From Lepidostoma basale (lineage: Eukaryota; Arthropoda; Insecta; Trichoptera; Lepidostomatidae): 64,000 nt of DNA. Positions 43,400-53,622 of the stretch are shown piece after piece. Positions within the stretch are counted from its first letter, which is position 1; each line of letters begins with the position of its first letter. The notes beneath the pieces were generated by a model, which was given only the letters and a program-made list of their open reading frames with translations, searched no databases and had not been told where the DNA came from. The position numbers were made by a program, and so were the translations under genes. The DNA lies in NCBI GenBank assembly GCA_022606425.2, contig JAHDVF020000676.1, positions 1,037,327 to 1,101,326 on the forward strand, read 5' to 3'.

Positions 43400-43494
43400 A
43401 TGAAGTCAAATGATTTAACTGATATCTCTTGATGGAAGTTCATTTTAAATAATAATTAAATAAATCGATGTTTTTTATAACTACTTCCAAATTT

Positions 43495-43720
43495 CGCCTC
43501 TTTGCAATAATAACGTGACATTTCGAAAATCGAATCTGCCGTGTTCAACATTATTTTCTACAAAATCATGGTATTTTTAAAGTGTGAGAATTTATGAGGG
43601 AAACAGACAACACAAGAGTGGTATATTGTGTTGTCACGTTGTCTCTTTCAGACTGGTATCTTGTTTCATTTATAAATTTTTAATTTTTTCGAGATAACAC
43701 GTTATTCTTGCAAAGAGGCG
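43495..43720. mobile_element. MITE with 22-bp terminal inverted repeats inside family T
   Basis: 226 bp bounded by CGCCTCTTTGCAATAATAAC and GTTATTCTTGCAAAGAGGCG, with ATTT on both sides. No transposase. It interrupts the CTTCCA…TTTGTC junction of family T. Confidence 0.8.
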
Positions 43721-43736
43721 ATTTGTCTTTATTTCG

Positions 43737-43780
43737 TCAGCGACCGGTTTCGTTTCAGCTCGCTGACATCGACAGACTCT
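43737..43780 (-). ncRNA. Hammerhead-ribozyme-like motif (family T)
   Basis: Minus strand: CTGTCGA, extra T, a GTCAG/CTGAAAC helix II that is partly broken, GAAAC, CGGTCG. Probably inactive. Confidence 0.45.
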
Positions 43781-43852
43781 TAAACCGGTTAAAAAACGTC
43801 GTTTTATTTAATTATTATTTATAAATAATGAATAATATATAATATATTTTAG

Positions 43853-44230
43853 AAACTAACTAATTAATCATTACGCCGTTTCCCTGGAGGGGTAAGCAGA
43901 GAGGATTGACCACCTCACCGTTCTGTCCTTACATACCTCTCCAGCTCCTTCCAAATTTTTTTAAATCGTAACATGCATGATCGTCGATTCTTCCGACTTC
44001 AAATGTGGCCGCCTTTCGTATTTGATTAATTTGGTCCTGCCATGCTTTTCTTGACCTTCCACGACTTTTTTTCCCACTCACACTGCTTGTATACAACATT
44101 TTAACCATTCTTCTCTTGTCTATTCGTTTCATTATGTCCAAACTATCTCAGGGATCTTTTTTTAAATATAATTTATGATGTAATCATGCATTTCTTAAAT
44201 CTTTTTTCGTAATACTATCATACGTAGTAT
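43853..44230 (-). mobile_element. Family A RTE-like LINE, 3' end (copy 18)
   Basis: A diverged subtype: 70 codons open on the minus strand (KRMVKMLYTSSVSGKKSRG, RSRKAWQDQINQIRKAA). The tail complement AACTAACTAATTAATC is at 43854-43870. Confidence 0.8.
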
Positions 44231-44295
44231 TTCAAATTCTTTAAAGTTATCTTATTTTAACGCAATATATCATGATTTAATCCATATTTTTCCAG

Positions 44296-44406
44296 ATCTA
44301 AGTTTCATAGAGACTCCAATGACTGGAAATGCCACAGTGGAACATACCCCGCTGGAAGAAATATACATACAAAAAGCCGTGAAGCTCCACCTTGTATTAA
44401 AACAGA
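44296..44406 (+). CDS. Candidate 37-codon internal exon
   Basis: Bounded by a good acceptor (TTTTTCCAG, AG at 44294-44295) and a consensus donor (GTAAGT at 44407). Length 111 bp, phase 1 in and out. In phase 1 it reads LSFIETPMTGNATVEHTPLE then EIYIQKAVKLHLVLKQ; phase 2 is also open; phase 0 stops. No domain is recognised. It would join in frame to 4090, but lies 37 kb beyond the candidate terminal exon, so it is either an alternative 3' exon, part of another gene, or chance. Confidence 0.3.
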
Positions 44407-44410
44407 GTAA

Positions 44411-44703
44411 GTTCGGCTCTCTGGCATTCTAGAATGGTCCTCGCGGTCCCGCGAATCTCGGGCAATGTCTCACTCACCATTCCATCTGGGTCATAACAGA
44501 CAGGGAGAGAGGATATGCCGTATCATCGGCGTCACAAATTCATGACCCATCAACTATAGGAAGGCTACCCATGCAGAAAATCTCCAGAGAAGGCAACGGA
44601 AAGCCACTCCAGTAACGCTTCCTAGGAAATCAATGTGGCGAGAATGCATACGCTACAGTGATCGTCTACGTTGGGACCTGACCCTGTAAGAAGAAGAAGA
44701 GCA
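44411..44703 (+). mobile_element. SINE3 (GAA-tailed retroposon)
   Basis: GGTCCCGCGAATCTCGGGC, AAATCTCCAGAGAAGGCAAC and a (GAA)n tail (GTAAGAAGAAGAAGAGC). Relatives at 48395-48660 and 52492-52935 on the minus strand define the family. No ORF; no clear Pol III boxes. Confidence 0.65.
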
Positions 44704-45159
44704 TTCAAATCACACGAGACAAGAAGTTCATTATATATCACCATCGTTACGTAAGTATTCCATTTATTTTCGTTTTCATATGGCTTAGGAATATCGTTTA
44801 CTTTGTTTCCAGCAACCATTTTTTATTCGATTAGAGCAAGTCATCGAGCAATTTTTTTTATTTTTTTTTTATACGGAAAGCATGTTTCAAAATGAGAAAT
44901 ACATCAGAACACTGTAGAATATTTTATTCTTATAAGTTATACGTAAATAGTAAAGATGGCCTTCGTGACATAAAGGCAACAGCTATGAATGCAACACTGA
45001 AGTTCCTGGATTCGATACCCTGCGATTACAGTGTGATAATAAATTCTTACGCTATCTTTGGTCTGGTGGAATTCACAAATTATACGATAGACTAGCTTAC
45101 TATGAAATATCCCGAGAATTAATAGTTTTAAAAAATATACAGTAATTGGTTTCATATAC
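44704..45159. other. unique sequence
   Basis: No gene recognised. Confidence 0.45.
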
Positions 45160-45804
45160 GTGTATTTAGGTTATATGTTTGCAAGAGATGGGTGAGTTGA
45201 GAGGGATATTGAAAGAAGGGTTGGGGCAGGCAACAAAGTGAAAGGTGCACTTAAAGTTGTCATCGCAAACAAAAACCTATCCAAAAAATCTAGAATGGCA
45301 GTGCACAATGGTGCTCTTCTACCGACCGTTATGTATGGAAGCGAAGCATGGAACTGGCAAAAGAAGGGTGAAAGTAGAATAAATGCAGTGGTATTGAGAT
45401 CTATTAGATGAATGTGTGATACTCTGTGTATGATAGAGTGTCGAATGAAAATATAAGAAGTGAATGCGGTGTGAATGATGGTAGTATGAACAAAATAATG
45501 AAAGGATCATTAAGATGGTTTGGACATATGGAAAGAATGAATAAAGAAGGAATTGTAAAACAATTATATGTTAACGATGTTAATGGAACCAGAAATAGAG
45601 GAAGACCGAGGAAAACGTGGAACGATCAAATAAATCAAATATTGAATGTCGGCCATGTGAGGAGTCAGAGAAATCGACGCGCGTGCATGACACGATGTAT
45701 GAATGTTGAGGCATCGAGAGAAATATGTTAGGAAAGAAAAGTGTGGCAGTCCATTCTTTCTGCCTACCCCTTTGGAGAGACGGCGTGATGGTTAGTTAGT
45801 TCAT
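45160..45804 (+). mobile_element. Family A RTE-like LINE, 3' end, longest copy (copy 19)
   Basis: Reaches back to the thumb-connecting segment: YLGYMFARDG, ERDIERRVGAGNKVKGALKV, VHNGALLPTVMYGSEAWNW. The last ~100 codons are open (45426-45731): SLRWFGHMERMN, LYVNDVNGTRNRGRPRKTW, RACMTRCMNVE. It ends in ATGGTTAGTTAGTTC. The catalytic palm is absent. Confidence 0.9.
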
Positions 45805-46394
45805 ATAACCTTTTGTATATAAAAAATGTGTAATACAACGAAAAACTATTACATTAAAAAGTGGCATCCCAAGAATAAAGAAATATGTTAATAGCTTTGC
45901 TACAATCCAATCCCTAAGACTAAAACTTAAAAAAATCATGAATAGTCAATGTACCTATTCGAAAACTGTTTGCCCGGTGTAATGTAAAACGTTGTAATTG
46001 AGTTGAGTGATAGTTCCCTTTAACCAATTCCGACTATAATCAGATCTATCTTCAAAGCATAATACTCTCCCTCGGTAAGAACCCCTGGGATTTGCAGGAA
46101 TAACGTGAATCATTGATGGGCCAGGGGCTGGATTTAGGCAAGCTTTCAGCAGCGAATTTAAGAGGCATTCGTAATAATTTATCCGAAATGATCGTCTAGT
46201 CAACGACATGCTTCCAATTATAAACTTTACTAATATTTGAAATAGATTTGTGCTGTCAGACCAATAATTACTAGTATAATTATGTTTTAGTTTTTGATAT
46301 TAAAATATTGTTTACCTATAACTTGCATTGTTACAGTGTGTGAACAATAAATTTAGTTGTTTGCAAATAAATAGTAGAAATCAACAACGTAACT
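45805..46394. other. unique sequence
   Basis: Nothing recognised; the ORF on the minus strand (45955-46209) has no domain. Confidence 0.45.
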
Positions 46395-46660
46395 TAATAA
46401 TTTGAATTAAAACATCTGTTTTCTAGAAGTTTTATTATAGTTGATTGGAAATTTAATTAGGTTTTATTATGTTTCTCATTATTAACGCATTATCACACAT
46501 ATTCCAATAAAACTCCATTACACTCTACACTAGTGTCATCTATTAAGATTGGGAAGCATTAAGCAGAAAATCTTTATTAATGCACTGTGAAAGGTGTGTG
46601 TTTCATTATTTAATATGGATTTTTACATCATTGTTTAAGAAACAATGAATATCTATTTTA
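46395..46660. mobile_element. Hammerhead-type element fragment, family M
   Basis: TTAAAACATCTGTTTTCTAG and AACGCATTATCA mark a decayed minus motif; 46598-46652 (ATTATTTAATATGGATTTTT…) is the M outer arm. A 41641-type repeat lies between (46525-46612). Confidence 0.5.
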
Positions 46661-47114
46661 AAGCTTATTTGTACATATTTTGCTCTAATAAAAGCCCTCT
46701 ATACGAGTATACTCGTTCTTTAAATTTACGATTTTTCATGAATTAAAATACTGTTTTTGTAAGTGGAACAGTGTTTTAATTCATAATAAATTCGTAATTA
46801 TGGAATTTATACACTGTCTAATCCTGAAATTTATCTAAAAAAAACATATATAATTAAATCTCAATAGCAGTTCTCCATTGATTTTCAGCTATCGACCATC
46901 TGAATTAGCAATTGATTACGTTTATATTAATATAGATTAAATGCAGTTATAAACAATTATTGTGTTTACATTTGTGAACAGTAATATCACAAGTATAATT
47001 ATAATAATATCACAAGGTGAACCGTGGAACCGATTTTTTTCTATTGCCAGTAATTCAAATGAGAAAAAAATTTCAGTATGAACTTTCCTATTTGTAAATT
47101 GAAACGTAAAGTTT
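46661..47114. other. unique AT-rich sequence
   Basis: AATTAAAATACTGTTTTTGT and GTGTTTTAATTCATAATA form an inverted pair at 46740-46795, similar to sequence at 38315 and 51780. Otherwise nothing. Confidence 0.4.
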
Positions 47115-47290
47115 GTGAATCGAGGTATCTTCTTCATCTTCCTGTTTCATATCAGGTTTTCCCGACGTTGGCTAATACTTGTAGAAAGTCTTTTCTGTAT
47201 TGGGTCACCCGGTATAACTCCTCCATGCTCATTATTCTAGTCCAGCCTCTTATATTAGGCGGCCAAAACGAATATAATCTAGATATAATC
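47115..47290 (-). mobile_element. LINE ORF2 C-terminal remnant
   Basis: The minus strand reads RRPNIRGWTRIMSMEELYRV and RKDFLQVLANV, resembling the last residues of a LINE protein. Short and frameshifted. Confidence 0.45.
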
Positions 47291-47361
47291 GTGAATTTTT
47301 TTTATTTATTTGTTCAAGTTGAACACAATGTTCACTCCGTCATATTATCAAATTAACTATA

Positions 47362-47550
47362 GCAGGAATAATGGACCGCCATACTGTTCTTTCCTGACAT
47401 ACTTATCTCGATTCCTCAACATTCATACATCGTGTCATGCACACACTTCGATTTCTCCGACACCTCACGCGTCCGACATTTAATATTTGATTTATTTGAT
47501 CGTGCGAAGTTTTCCTCGGTCTTCCTCAATTTCTTGTTCCGTGTAGACCA
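47362..47550 (-). mobile_element. Family A RTE-like LINE (copy 20), cut by a hAT element
   Basis: Conserved 3' segment without its tail. It ends at TTCTTGTTCCGTGTAGAC, where the hAT-like end begins. Confidence 0.8.
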
Positions 47551-47551
47551 G

Positions 47552-47660
47552 TGGTTCCCAAACTTTCTTGTCCCGTGGACCCCTTGCTGATTTTTTTATT
47601 TTGTGCAGACCCCCTACTTTCGTAATATTGTTGTTTTACAAATTCACCTAAAAAATTGTG
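47552..47660 (+). mobile_element. hAT-like element, left end
   Basis: CAGTGGTTCCCAAACTTTCT is a classic hAT terminal sequence, followed by CCCGTGGACCCCTTGC and GCAGACCCCCTAC. No right end was found, so it is truncated. Confidence 0.65.
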
Positions 47661-47714
47661 ACACATTTTTATTATTATGGAAGTTACGGAATCAATTATA
47701 ATGGATATTTTTCG

Positions 47715-47865
47715 TTGGCGACCTTTTTTTTTACCTCAACATCGACTTCCGGCCAGTAGAATTCGGCAGCGACCAATTTTTTTAGATCATTCAAATTTCA
47801 TTCGTCGCCAAATTCTACTAATCGGAAGTCGCTGTTGAGCTAAAAAAAAGGTCGTCGCCGATTTC
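47715..47865. repeat. 150-bp imperfect inverted repeat
   Basis: Arms GGCGACCTTTTTTTTTACCTC … GACTTCC and GGAAGTCGCTGTTGAGC … AAAGGTCGTCG face each other across about 20 bp. Likely a MITE; no duplication identified. Confidence 0.7.
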
Positions 47866-47944
47866 GACCAGCCGATTTTCGCGAATGAGCTAAAAAAAAA
47901 AACTGGTTTAGACGGTTAACATGTACTATTTTTATTTATTACTA

Positions 47945-48075
47945 ATGCTTCTAAGGCATTATCAAATGTCATTCCCATAAAAAAAAATTTAAACTTCTAG
48001 GAAACTGTCGTTTTCATTCGTATTAATGTACTATTTTATATAAAGTATTTTTATTTATTGTATTTGAAATACCAA
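47945..48075 (+). mobile_element. Hammerhead-type element fragment, family M
   Basis: CTTCTAAGGCATTATCAAAT, GTCATTCCCATAAAA, and AACTTCTAGGAAACTGTCG with a CATTCGTATTAATG end. Confidence 0.5.
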
Positions 48076-48394
48076 TGATAAGTGAGAAAAGAATCTCAAC
48101 GGCACTAAAAGAATTATCAAGATACTCTGTTCCATTCAATGTTTTATTAAGTGTAGTGACAAGAAGTCAGTAAGTTCAAAATTAATTACCAGAGAAAGTC
48201 ACAGAGACAAAAGTTTCCGCTAAAGCCCTTCTGTAATACATAATTTAATTCCAGGATCAAACATTGCCAGCGTTGTGCTTCGTGAACGCTGTTGCTATTA
48301 GCAAAAACATGTTTTTTTTCTACTTAAGAACTTAGATAAAATACTCTTATCATTTTTATTGTTTCTTGAACTATGAAGTAAAAATCTATATTAA
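48076..48394. other. unique sequence
   Basis: No gene recognised. Confidence 0.4.
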
Positions 48395-48660
48395 ATACCT
48401 TCTTCTTTCTGTATCTTGTCAGGTCTCCCTAACGTTGACTTTCACTCTTAAGTAGGCCTCATGGTGATGACCTAGGGAAAAATATCCAGAATGGTATCCC
48501 TTTGCCTCCTCTAAAGAATTTTCTGTCGAGGGTAACCTCTTAGCTGGGAGTATCCAGTTTTATGGCGTTGGAAGCTCGCCATTCGTCCTCTCTCTATTTG
48601 CTATGGCACTAAGTAATATGTGCCACGTTGCCCGGGTATCGCGGGGTCTTTAAAATACCT
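48395..48660 (-). mobile_element. SINE3 (GAA-tailed retroposon)
   Basis: AGAATTTTCTGTCGAGGGTA, GAAGCTCGCCATTCGTCCTC and GCCCGGGTATCGCGGGG match the 52655-52935 copy at lower identity. Confidence 0.65.
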
Positions 48661-49130
48661 CTCGTGGACCTACCGTGGGTTAAACAGCTTCGAAGAGATG
48701 GAAATCTAATAACCCATTTCTTCAGATTAATTAGGGGATACTTCGAGAACTCGGCCGTACTGGAGGATGTTGGTCTTTTTGTCCCCGATAGATATCTCCG
48801 ACAGCGACAGCACAGATTGTTTTACCTACCGGCCGCCAGAACCAATCTGCCTCTGGTGACACCGATGGGAAGAGCAATTAGTCTGCTGAACGCGGTCTCC
48901 TCGGAGATCGACGTCTCTTATGTTAGTGAAAGTACGTTCAGGGGGCAAATACTATTGACTTTAGAAAGTATCTTGTCTTCCTAATGTTGAACCATCTCTA
49001 ATGCGTTCCTGGTACTTTGTTGTATTTTTATGATATTTTACCTGTACTTAATAAATGCCTTAAACATTTTACTGTTTGTAATGTCTATTGAGTTAATAAA
49101 CTGATTTGATTTGATTTGATTTGATTTGAT
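48645..49130 (+). mobile_element. Jockey-like LINE ORF2 C-terminus (family J)
   Basis: 118 codons open (48628-48984): LITHFFRLIRGYFENSAVLE, LRQRQHRLFYLPAARTNLPL. Tail (TTTGA)n at 49105-49130, longer than in the 42005 copy. The boundary with SINE3 on the left is abrupt. Confidence 0.85.
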
Positions 49131-49239
49131 AAATACTTATATAAAGTAATAAAAGTCTATATTAAATACCGACCGAAGAATTCAGTTGGGTTCGGCGGCC
49201 TGTCATGTTCTCACCTTTAATATACCACAATGCCTCAAG

Positions 49240-49715
49240 AGTTAAGTCTTCAACCAATGCGTCTTGTCAGTCATGACGTACGGAGCCAACACGTGGACAC
49301 TGACAAAAGGTCGAGTCCACAGATTCAAGGTCACCCAACGCGCCATGGAAAGACCCATTCTTGGAATAACCTTGAGGGACAGATTTATTAACGAATTTAT
49401 TCGACAACAAACCAAGGTGACTGAGGTGGCTCTGAGCATGGGCGGGCTGAAGTGGCGATGGGCTGGCCATATCTGTCGGAGAACCGACGGCCGATGGGGG
49501 AGACGGGTTCTGGAGTGGAGACCGCGTATAGGATTCCGCAGAGCTGGACGTCCCCCTGCCCGCTGAACCGACGATCTAAACAGGATTGCTGGACATGGAT
49601 AGATTGGAGCGGCGATGGATAGGGGGCGGTGGCGTGCTGTGCAGATTGATTCTGCAAGACGGAGCAAAGAACAATGGACTTCAGCGCTGTCGCAGGTAAC
49701 CATCATTATTACCGT
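49240..49715 (+). mobile_element. RTE-like LINE ORF2 C-terminus (family Q)
   Basis: 100 codons open (49264-49566): SVMTYGANTWTLTKGRVHRF, RAMERPILGITLRDRF, LKWRWAGHICRRTDGRWGRR. After a stop the end reads TDDLNRIAGHG and DRGRWRAVQ. ORFs on the opposite strand are shadows. Confidence 0.9.
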
Positions 49716-50247
49716 ATCATATAAGCGAAAACTTCAACATAAATGTGCCATGTCGAAACCGTATGAAAAATTATAAAATATTGTTATATTTATTACCTAA
49801 TGCTCGCATACTGTTATAATTTGTAGGTATCATGTAAAAAGGTCATAAATTCCGTGAAAAGGTTTTCCCTCGATACAACCGCAACAATGCTCACTTTTTC
49901 ACAATAATAAATGTGGTTTTCGCTATCGCAGAAATACTTCAACGACTTGACGTACGGACGTACACATGTTCGCCAATCTGCTATCTAATGGACTATTTTT
50001 CAGGAGTACGGCCCAGTGGCAGTCACACTTAGTTTCTTTGTATTAATATTGAATTAAGAGGCTTTTCCGTACCAATAATTATTTTAACTACATTGACATT
50101 GAACATGAATATCAAGAATTCGTAAAAAATTATTAAATGGCTAAAAATTCACATTTTTAATTTATACACATAAGAAAGATACGTTGAACATTGTAATAAA
50201 TAGTTGTGAAAATGCGTACGTATTTATTGTGTTTATAGTGTAAATGT
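49716..50247. other. unique sequence with a 27-bp direct repeat
   Basis: TAAATGTGCCATGTCGAAAC (continuing CGTATGA) occurs at about 49740 and again at 50241. No gene recognised between. Confidence 0.5.
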
Positions 50248-50752
50248 GCCATGTCGAAACCGTATGACCAAAATCACCCTGTATAAAACAATCATCCGAA
50301 CAGTAGTGACCTATGGGTGTGAGGCGTGGACAATGACAGCGAAATCTGCAGAGCGACTGGATACTTTTGAGAGAAGGGTGCTGCGCAGAATTCTGTGGCC
50401 TGTGAATGACGGTGAAGGCTGGAGAGTGCGGCATAATGACGAGCTGTACAATATTTACAAAGCTCCCAGTCTCTCCACACAGGTCAGACTGAATAGACTG
50501 AGATGGGCCGGTCATGTGCAGAGGATGCCGTCATCGCGAACCCCAAAAAGATTGCTGGAGTGGCACCCAGGCGGTAGAAGACCAATTGGACGACCAAGAC
50601 TGCGATGGGAGGATGAAGTTCGGAGAGATGGAACAAGATTGTTAAGAGTGTCAGATTGGAGGGTCGAAGCGGAGGACAGGAGGAGTTGGAGGCGAAGAAT
50701 ACTGGAGGCTAAGGCTCGATATGGGCTGTAGGGCCATCGAAGAAGAAGAAGA
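50248..50752 (+). mobile_element. LINE ORF2 C-terminus (family B), young, 11-bp TSD
   Basis: 161 uninterrupted codons (50246-50731): KITLYKTIIRTVVTYGCEAW, LDTFERRVLRRILWPVND, LNRLRWAGHVQRMPSS, RPIGRPRLRWEDEVRRDG, AEDRRSWRRRILEAKARYG then stop. The tail is (GAA)5. AGTGTAAATGT flanks both ends (50237-50247 and 50753-50763). The intact frame and clean duplication suggest recent insertion. Confidence 0.9.
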
Positions 50753-50779
50753 AGTGTAAATGTTTTTAGTTTTATTCTA

Positions 50780-50905
50780 CTTGATTTTTCGATTCGATTG
50801 GTTTCGGCAGTTTGCTGCCATTTTCTGGTGTGAATATGGTAGCAATCATCCTAGAATATAACTAATAGGTTGAAACTAAAAATCAAGTAAACTATTAAAT
50901 TATAA
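50780..50905. mobile_element. Hammerhead-type element, family N
   Basis: The minus motif at 50795-50830 reads CAGAAAATGGCAGC … CTGCCGAAACCAATCG. The outer arms TTGATTTTTCGATT and AAAATCAAGTAA are inverted. Confidence 0.55.
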
Positions 50906-50929
50906 AACTTGTTTTTATGCTGTTGTTAT

Positions 50930-51115
50930 GACAGCTGTTTCGTCAACCTGTGTTTACGAAACAGCTGTTATATTATTGTAACACCTGACGATATTAACAA
51001 AGGTTGACGAAAAATAATAATAAAATTGTGATACATAAATACAAAGTTTTATATTTTAACAGTTTGTAATGTTGAAGTATCATAGTGTTTTGGCCAAAAC
51101 AATTGACTACTTAAA
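50930..51115. mobile_element. Hammerhead-type element, family K, decayed
   Basis: ATGACAGCTGTTTCGTCAAC, then ACGAAACAGCTGTTATATTA, and ACACCTGACGATATTAAC. Core stretches of two or three motifs are scrambled by indels. Confidence 0.55.
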
Positions 51116-52450
51116 AATCAAGTGGATTTACCGGTTGTAACTAAATCAACTGGAATTAAAGTAAATACATATTATAAAATAGTTTTTATAAATTTTTAAT
51201 ATATTTTTTATTAAAAATTATTTTTTATCCAAGAAATTTCAATTACAAAATAACTGTTTTTGAATTTACAACATATTATATATACAAAATCGAATATAAA
51301 ACTAATTTCTTAATTTTCAAAATAATTTAACTTACGTTGGTTATATATTTAGATCTTAATACAATAGACACTTCACATGCGATTTTTAAATAACAAAAAA
51401 TGGCTTTTGTTTTAACATCATCGATAATTTATTTTGTACAATAATATTTTTTGCACTATGCAGAAATGTAATTCATTATTTCATGATTCAAAATTCACTG
51501 TTTCATGATTTAATTTTATTATGAATAATCAATAATAAATTATTTTTGGTTGTAATTAATTGCCTTGCGAATACATACATATTTAAAAAATAATGCCTGC
51601 CTAAATCATCAAGAATCAGAAGACGAATTTTTTTATGAATCAAAATACTGTCTCGACATGTGTCGACGCCCTTTCACCTTCATCATTATTTATATCGTTT
51701 TCCCGATGATAAAGGTGTAAGGCTTTTGAAGCACGTCGAGAAAAATAGCAAATTAAAAGTGGAAAAAAATATGTTTTAATTCATAACAAAATTCGTCATA
51801 ACGCAATTCCACAGTGCTAACGCCTTAAGTTTATTTAAAATTAAAAATAATCATGTTGTAAAAATTGATGCTATTAAAATTCGGGCGGTTGTAAAAGATG
51901 TGATAATTTTTATCGCTGAATCTTCACCGCCCGTTAGTGGCGAGGAGTATGAGAGCCAAAGCCGGAGATCTTCCATTGTTAGTTTATTTTTTATTTCTCC
52001 CCCCAGAAGCTTGGCCGAGCGCCTTTAGTGATGTGTTGTCATTCCATCGATCTTTTATTAAGCCCTTCATCCCTCCAGCCCCCCGCACGCCCAGCAGCCC
52101 TCCGCCCTCGCCTGGGCCACCAGCCCCGAGCTGCTTGTCGGGTCGTACTAGTTGATTTTGTCATTTTCGGATTTTCATAGTTGACAGCACTTTGATTTTA
52201 TGATGTCCTATAAAAATATACAATATGGAAAATAGATGCTCTCCGGTATTCCAGAAAATAAACAGTGAAGATCGATATACCAAAAACTTTTCAAACGAGC
52301 GAAATACAATGTTAACACAGCGAAAATTCTTTGTAGCCCATTTTAATAATCTGGTAACTTTATTATTCCAATTGAATGAAAAGCTTCCTATGCAAATTGT
52401 AAGCAAGCTGAGCTATAACATATTTCGTTACTTATAAATAATATTTTATT
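51116..52450. other. unique sequence with a proline-coding GC island
   Basis: AT-rich up to about 51890. An inverted pair with CGACATGTGTCGACGCCC and AAGCACGTCGAG at 51650-51750 may be another hammerhead-type remnant. 51900-52155 is GC-rich, with a C-rich tract CTCCCCCCAG that could act as an acceptor; the ORF there (51937-52155) is Pro/Ser-rich without a domain. Confidence 0.35.
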
Positions 52451-52778
52451 GAATAGTTCATTGTTTTAACCGGAACACAATGATACTTTAACATTCTTCT
52501 TCTTCTTGGAGTGCCATGTCCCTGGCGTAGGCCTCTCTGTCCTGTCTCAGATGGCTCATAGTGATGTCTTGGGGTGTTTGCCCAGAGTGGTTTCCGCTTA
52601 CCTTCTCTGGAGGAGAATAGTTCATTGTTTTGGCTGAAACACTATGATACTTCAACATTCTTCTTCTTCTTGGAGTGCCATGTCCCTGGCGTAGGCCTCT
52701 CTGTCCTGGGTCAGATGGTTCAAAGTGATGTCATGGGGTGTTTGCCCAGAGTGGTTTCCGCTTACCTTCTCTGGAGGA
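52451..52778. repeat. Tandem duplication of a 164-bp composite unit
   Basis: The units 52451-52614 and 52615-52778 both run GAATAGTTCATTGTTTT … (family K end), CATTCTTCTTCTTCTTGGAG (SINE3 tail complement) … TTCTCTGGAGGA, with about ten differences. The junction cuts the SINE3 body, so the event followed SINE3 insertion next to K. Confidence 0.85.
52492..52614 (-). mobile_element. SINE3, duplicated partial copy
   Basis: Tail side and about 110 bp of body, cut at the tandem junction. Confidence 0.7.
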
Positions 52779-52935
52779 TTTTCTGTCGTAGTTTCCTTCC
52801 CTTAGCTGGGGTAACCAGTTGTATGGCGCTGGAAACTCGCCATTCGACCTCTCTCTATCTACTATGACAGTGGTCACATTGCCCGGGGTTCGCGGGGCTT
52901 GAGATACCACTCGAGGACGCTACAGAGTTGGACTT
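52655..52935 (-). mobile_element. SINE3, fuller copy
   Basis: TTCTTCTTCTTGGAGTGCC, GTCCCTGGCGTAGGCCTC, AACTCGCCATTCGACCTC, GCCCGGGGTTCGCGGGGC. The best representative of the family; no ORF is conserved. Confidence 0.75.
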
Positions 52936-53284
52936 GTTAGTAGTGTTGTTGGTGTTTTTGCAACATGGCGCATTAAAATATTTTTTGGGGCATACTTTCC
53001 AGCAATGCATACTCCATCGTAGCCCAAATACCCGTCCGAACCCCCCACATTATTAACTCTTAAATTACAATATAAAACGCTGTTTATGTGTATTTGTTAA
53101 TAAAACTTGTGCGGTATCCCATTTTTTTTACATAAAGGTTCGAATAAACGCGAAGTTATTTTTAACAGTTAAAAAAACTGATGATGTTAACATAGGTTGT
53201 CGAAAAACCTACGACAAAAAAATATAACTGTGATACAATTAAAACAGCGTTTTATTATTTAACATTTAATATTATACTTTATTA
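52936..53284. other. unique sequence with a family K remnant
   Basis: At 53170-53215, ACTGATGATGTTAACATAGG and TTGTCGAAAAACC are what is left of a K motif. Confidence 0.45.
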
Positions 53285-53622
53285 AACTAACTAACTAACT
53301 AACCATCACCCCGTCTCTCCGAAGGAGTAGGCAGAAAGAATGGACTGCCACACTTTTCTTTCCTGACATATTTCTCTCGATTCCTCAGCATTCATACATC
53401 GTGTCATGCACGCGCGTCGATTTCTCTGACTCCTCACATGGCCGACATTCAATATTTGATTTATTTGATCGTGCCACGTTTTCCTCGGCCTTCCTTTATT
53501 TCTGGTTCCATTTACATGGTTAACATATAATTTTTTACCATTCTTTCTTCATTCATTATTTCCATATGTCCAAACCATCTTAATGATCCTTTAATTATTT
53601 TGTTCATAACACCATCATTCGC
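53285..53622 (-). mobile_element. Family A RTE-like LINE, 3' end (copy 21)
   Basis: (TTAG)n tail complement then about 320 bp of well-conserved coding end; reads through NDGVMNKIIKGSLRWFGHME. Confidence 0.9.

Larger units (their letters stand above)
43400..43850. mobile_element. Hammerhead-type element, family T, split by a MITE
   Basis: The T left part (TCTCTTGATGGAAGTTCATT … AACTACTTCC) and right part (TTTGTCTTTATTTCGTCAGC … motif at 43737-43780) flank an insertion. Both T halves are contiguous in other copies. Confidence 0.7.

Noticed and set aside
44296..44406. Phase-2 reading of the exon with two Cys and a Trp (SNDWKCHSGTYP)
   Set aside because: Open, but it would not join to the phase-1 donor at 4090 and shows no domain; kept only as an alternative frame.
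49242..49706. 154-codon minus-strand ORF
   Set aside because: Antisense to the family Q LINE end; no domain and the sense frame is conserved.
51937..52155. Proline-rich protein gene
   Set aside because: Low-complexity Pro/Ser coding arises from a C-rich tract; no domain, and only one weak splice-like site.
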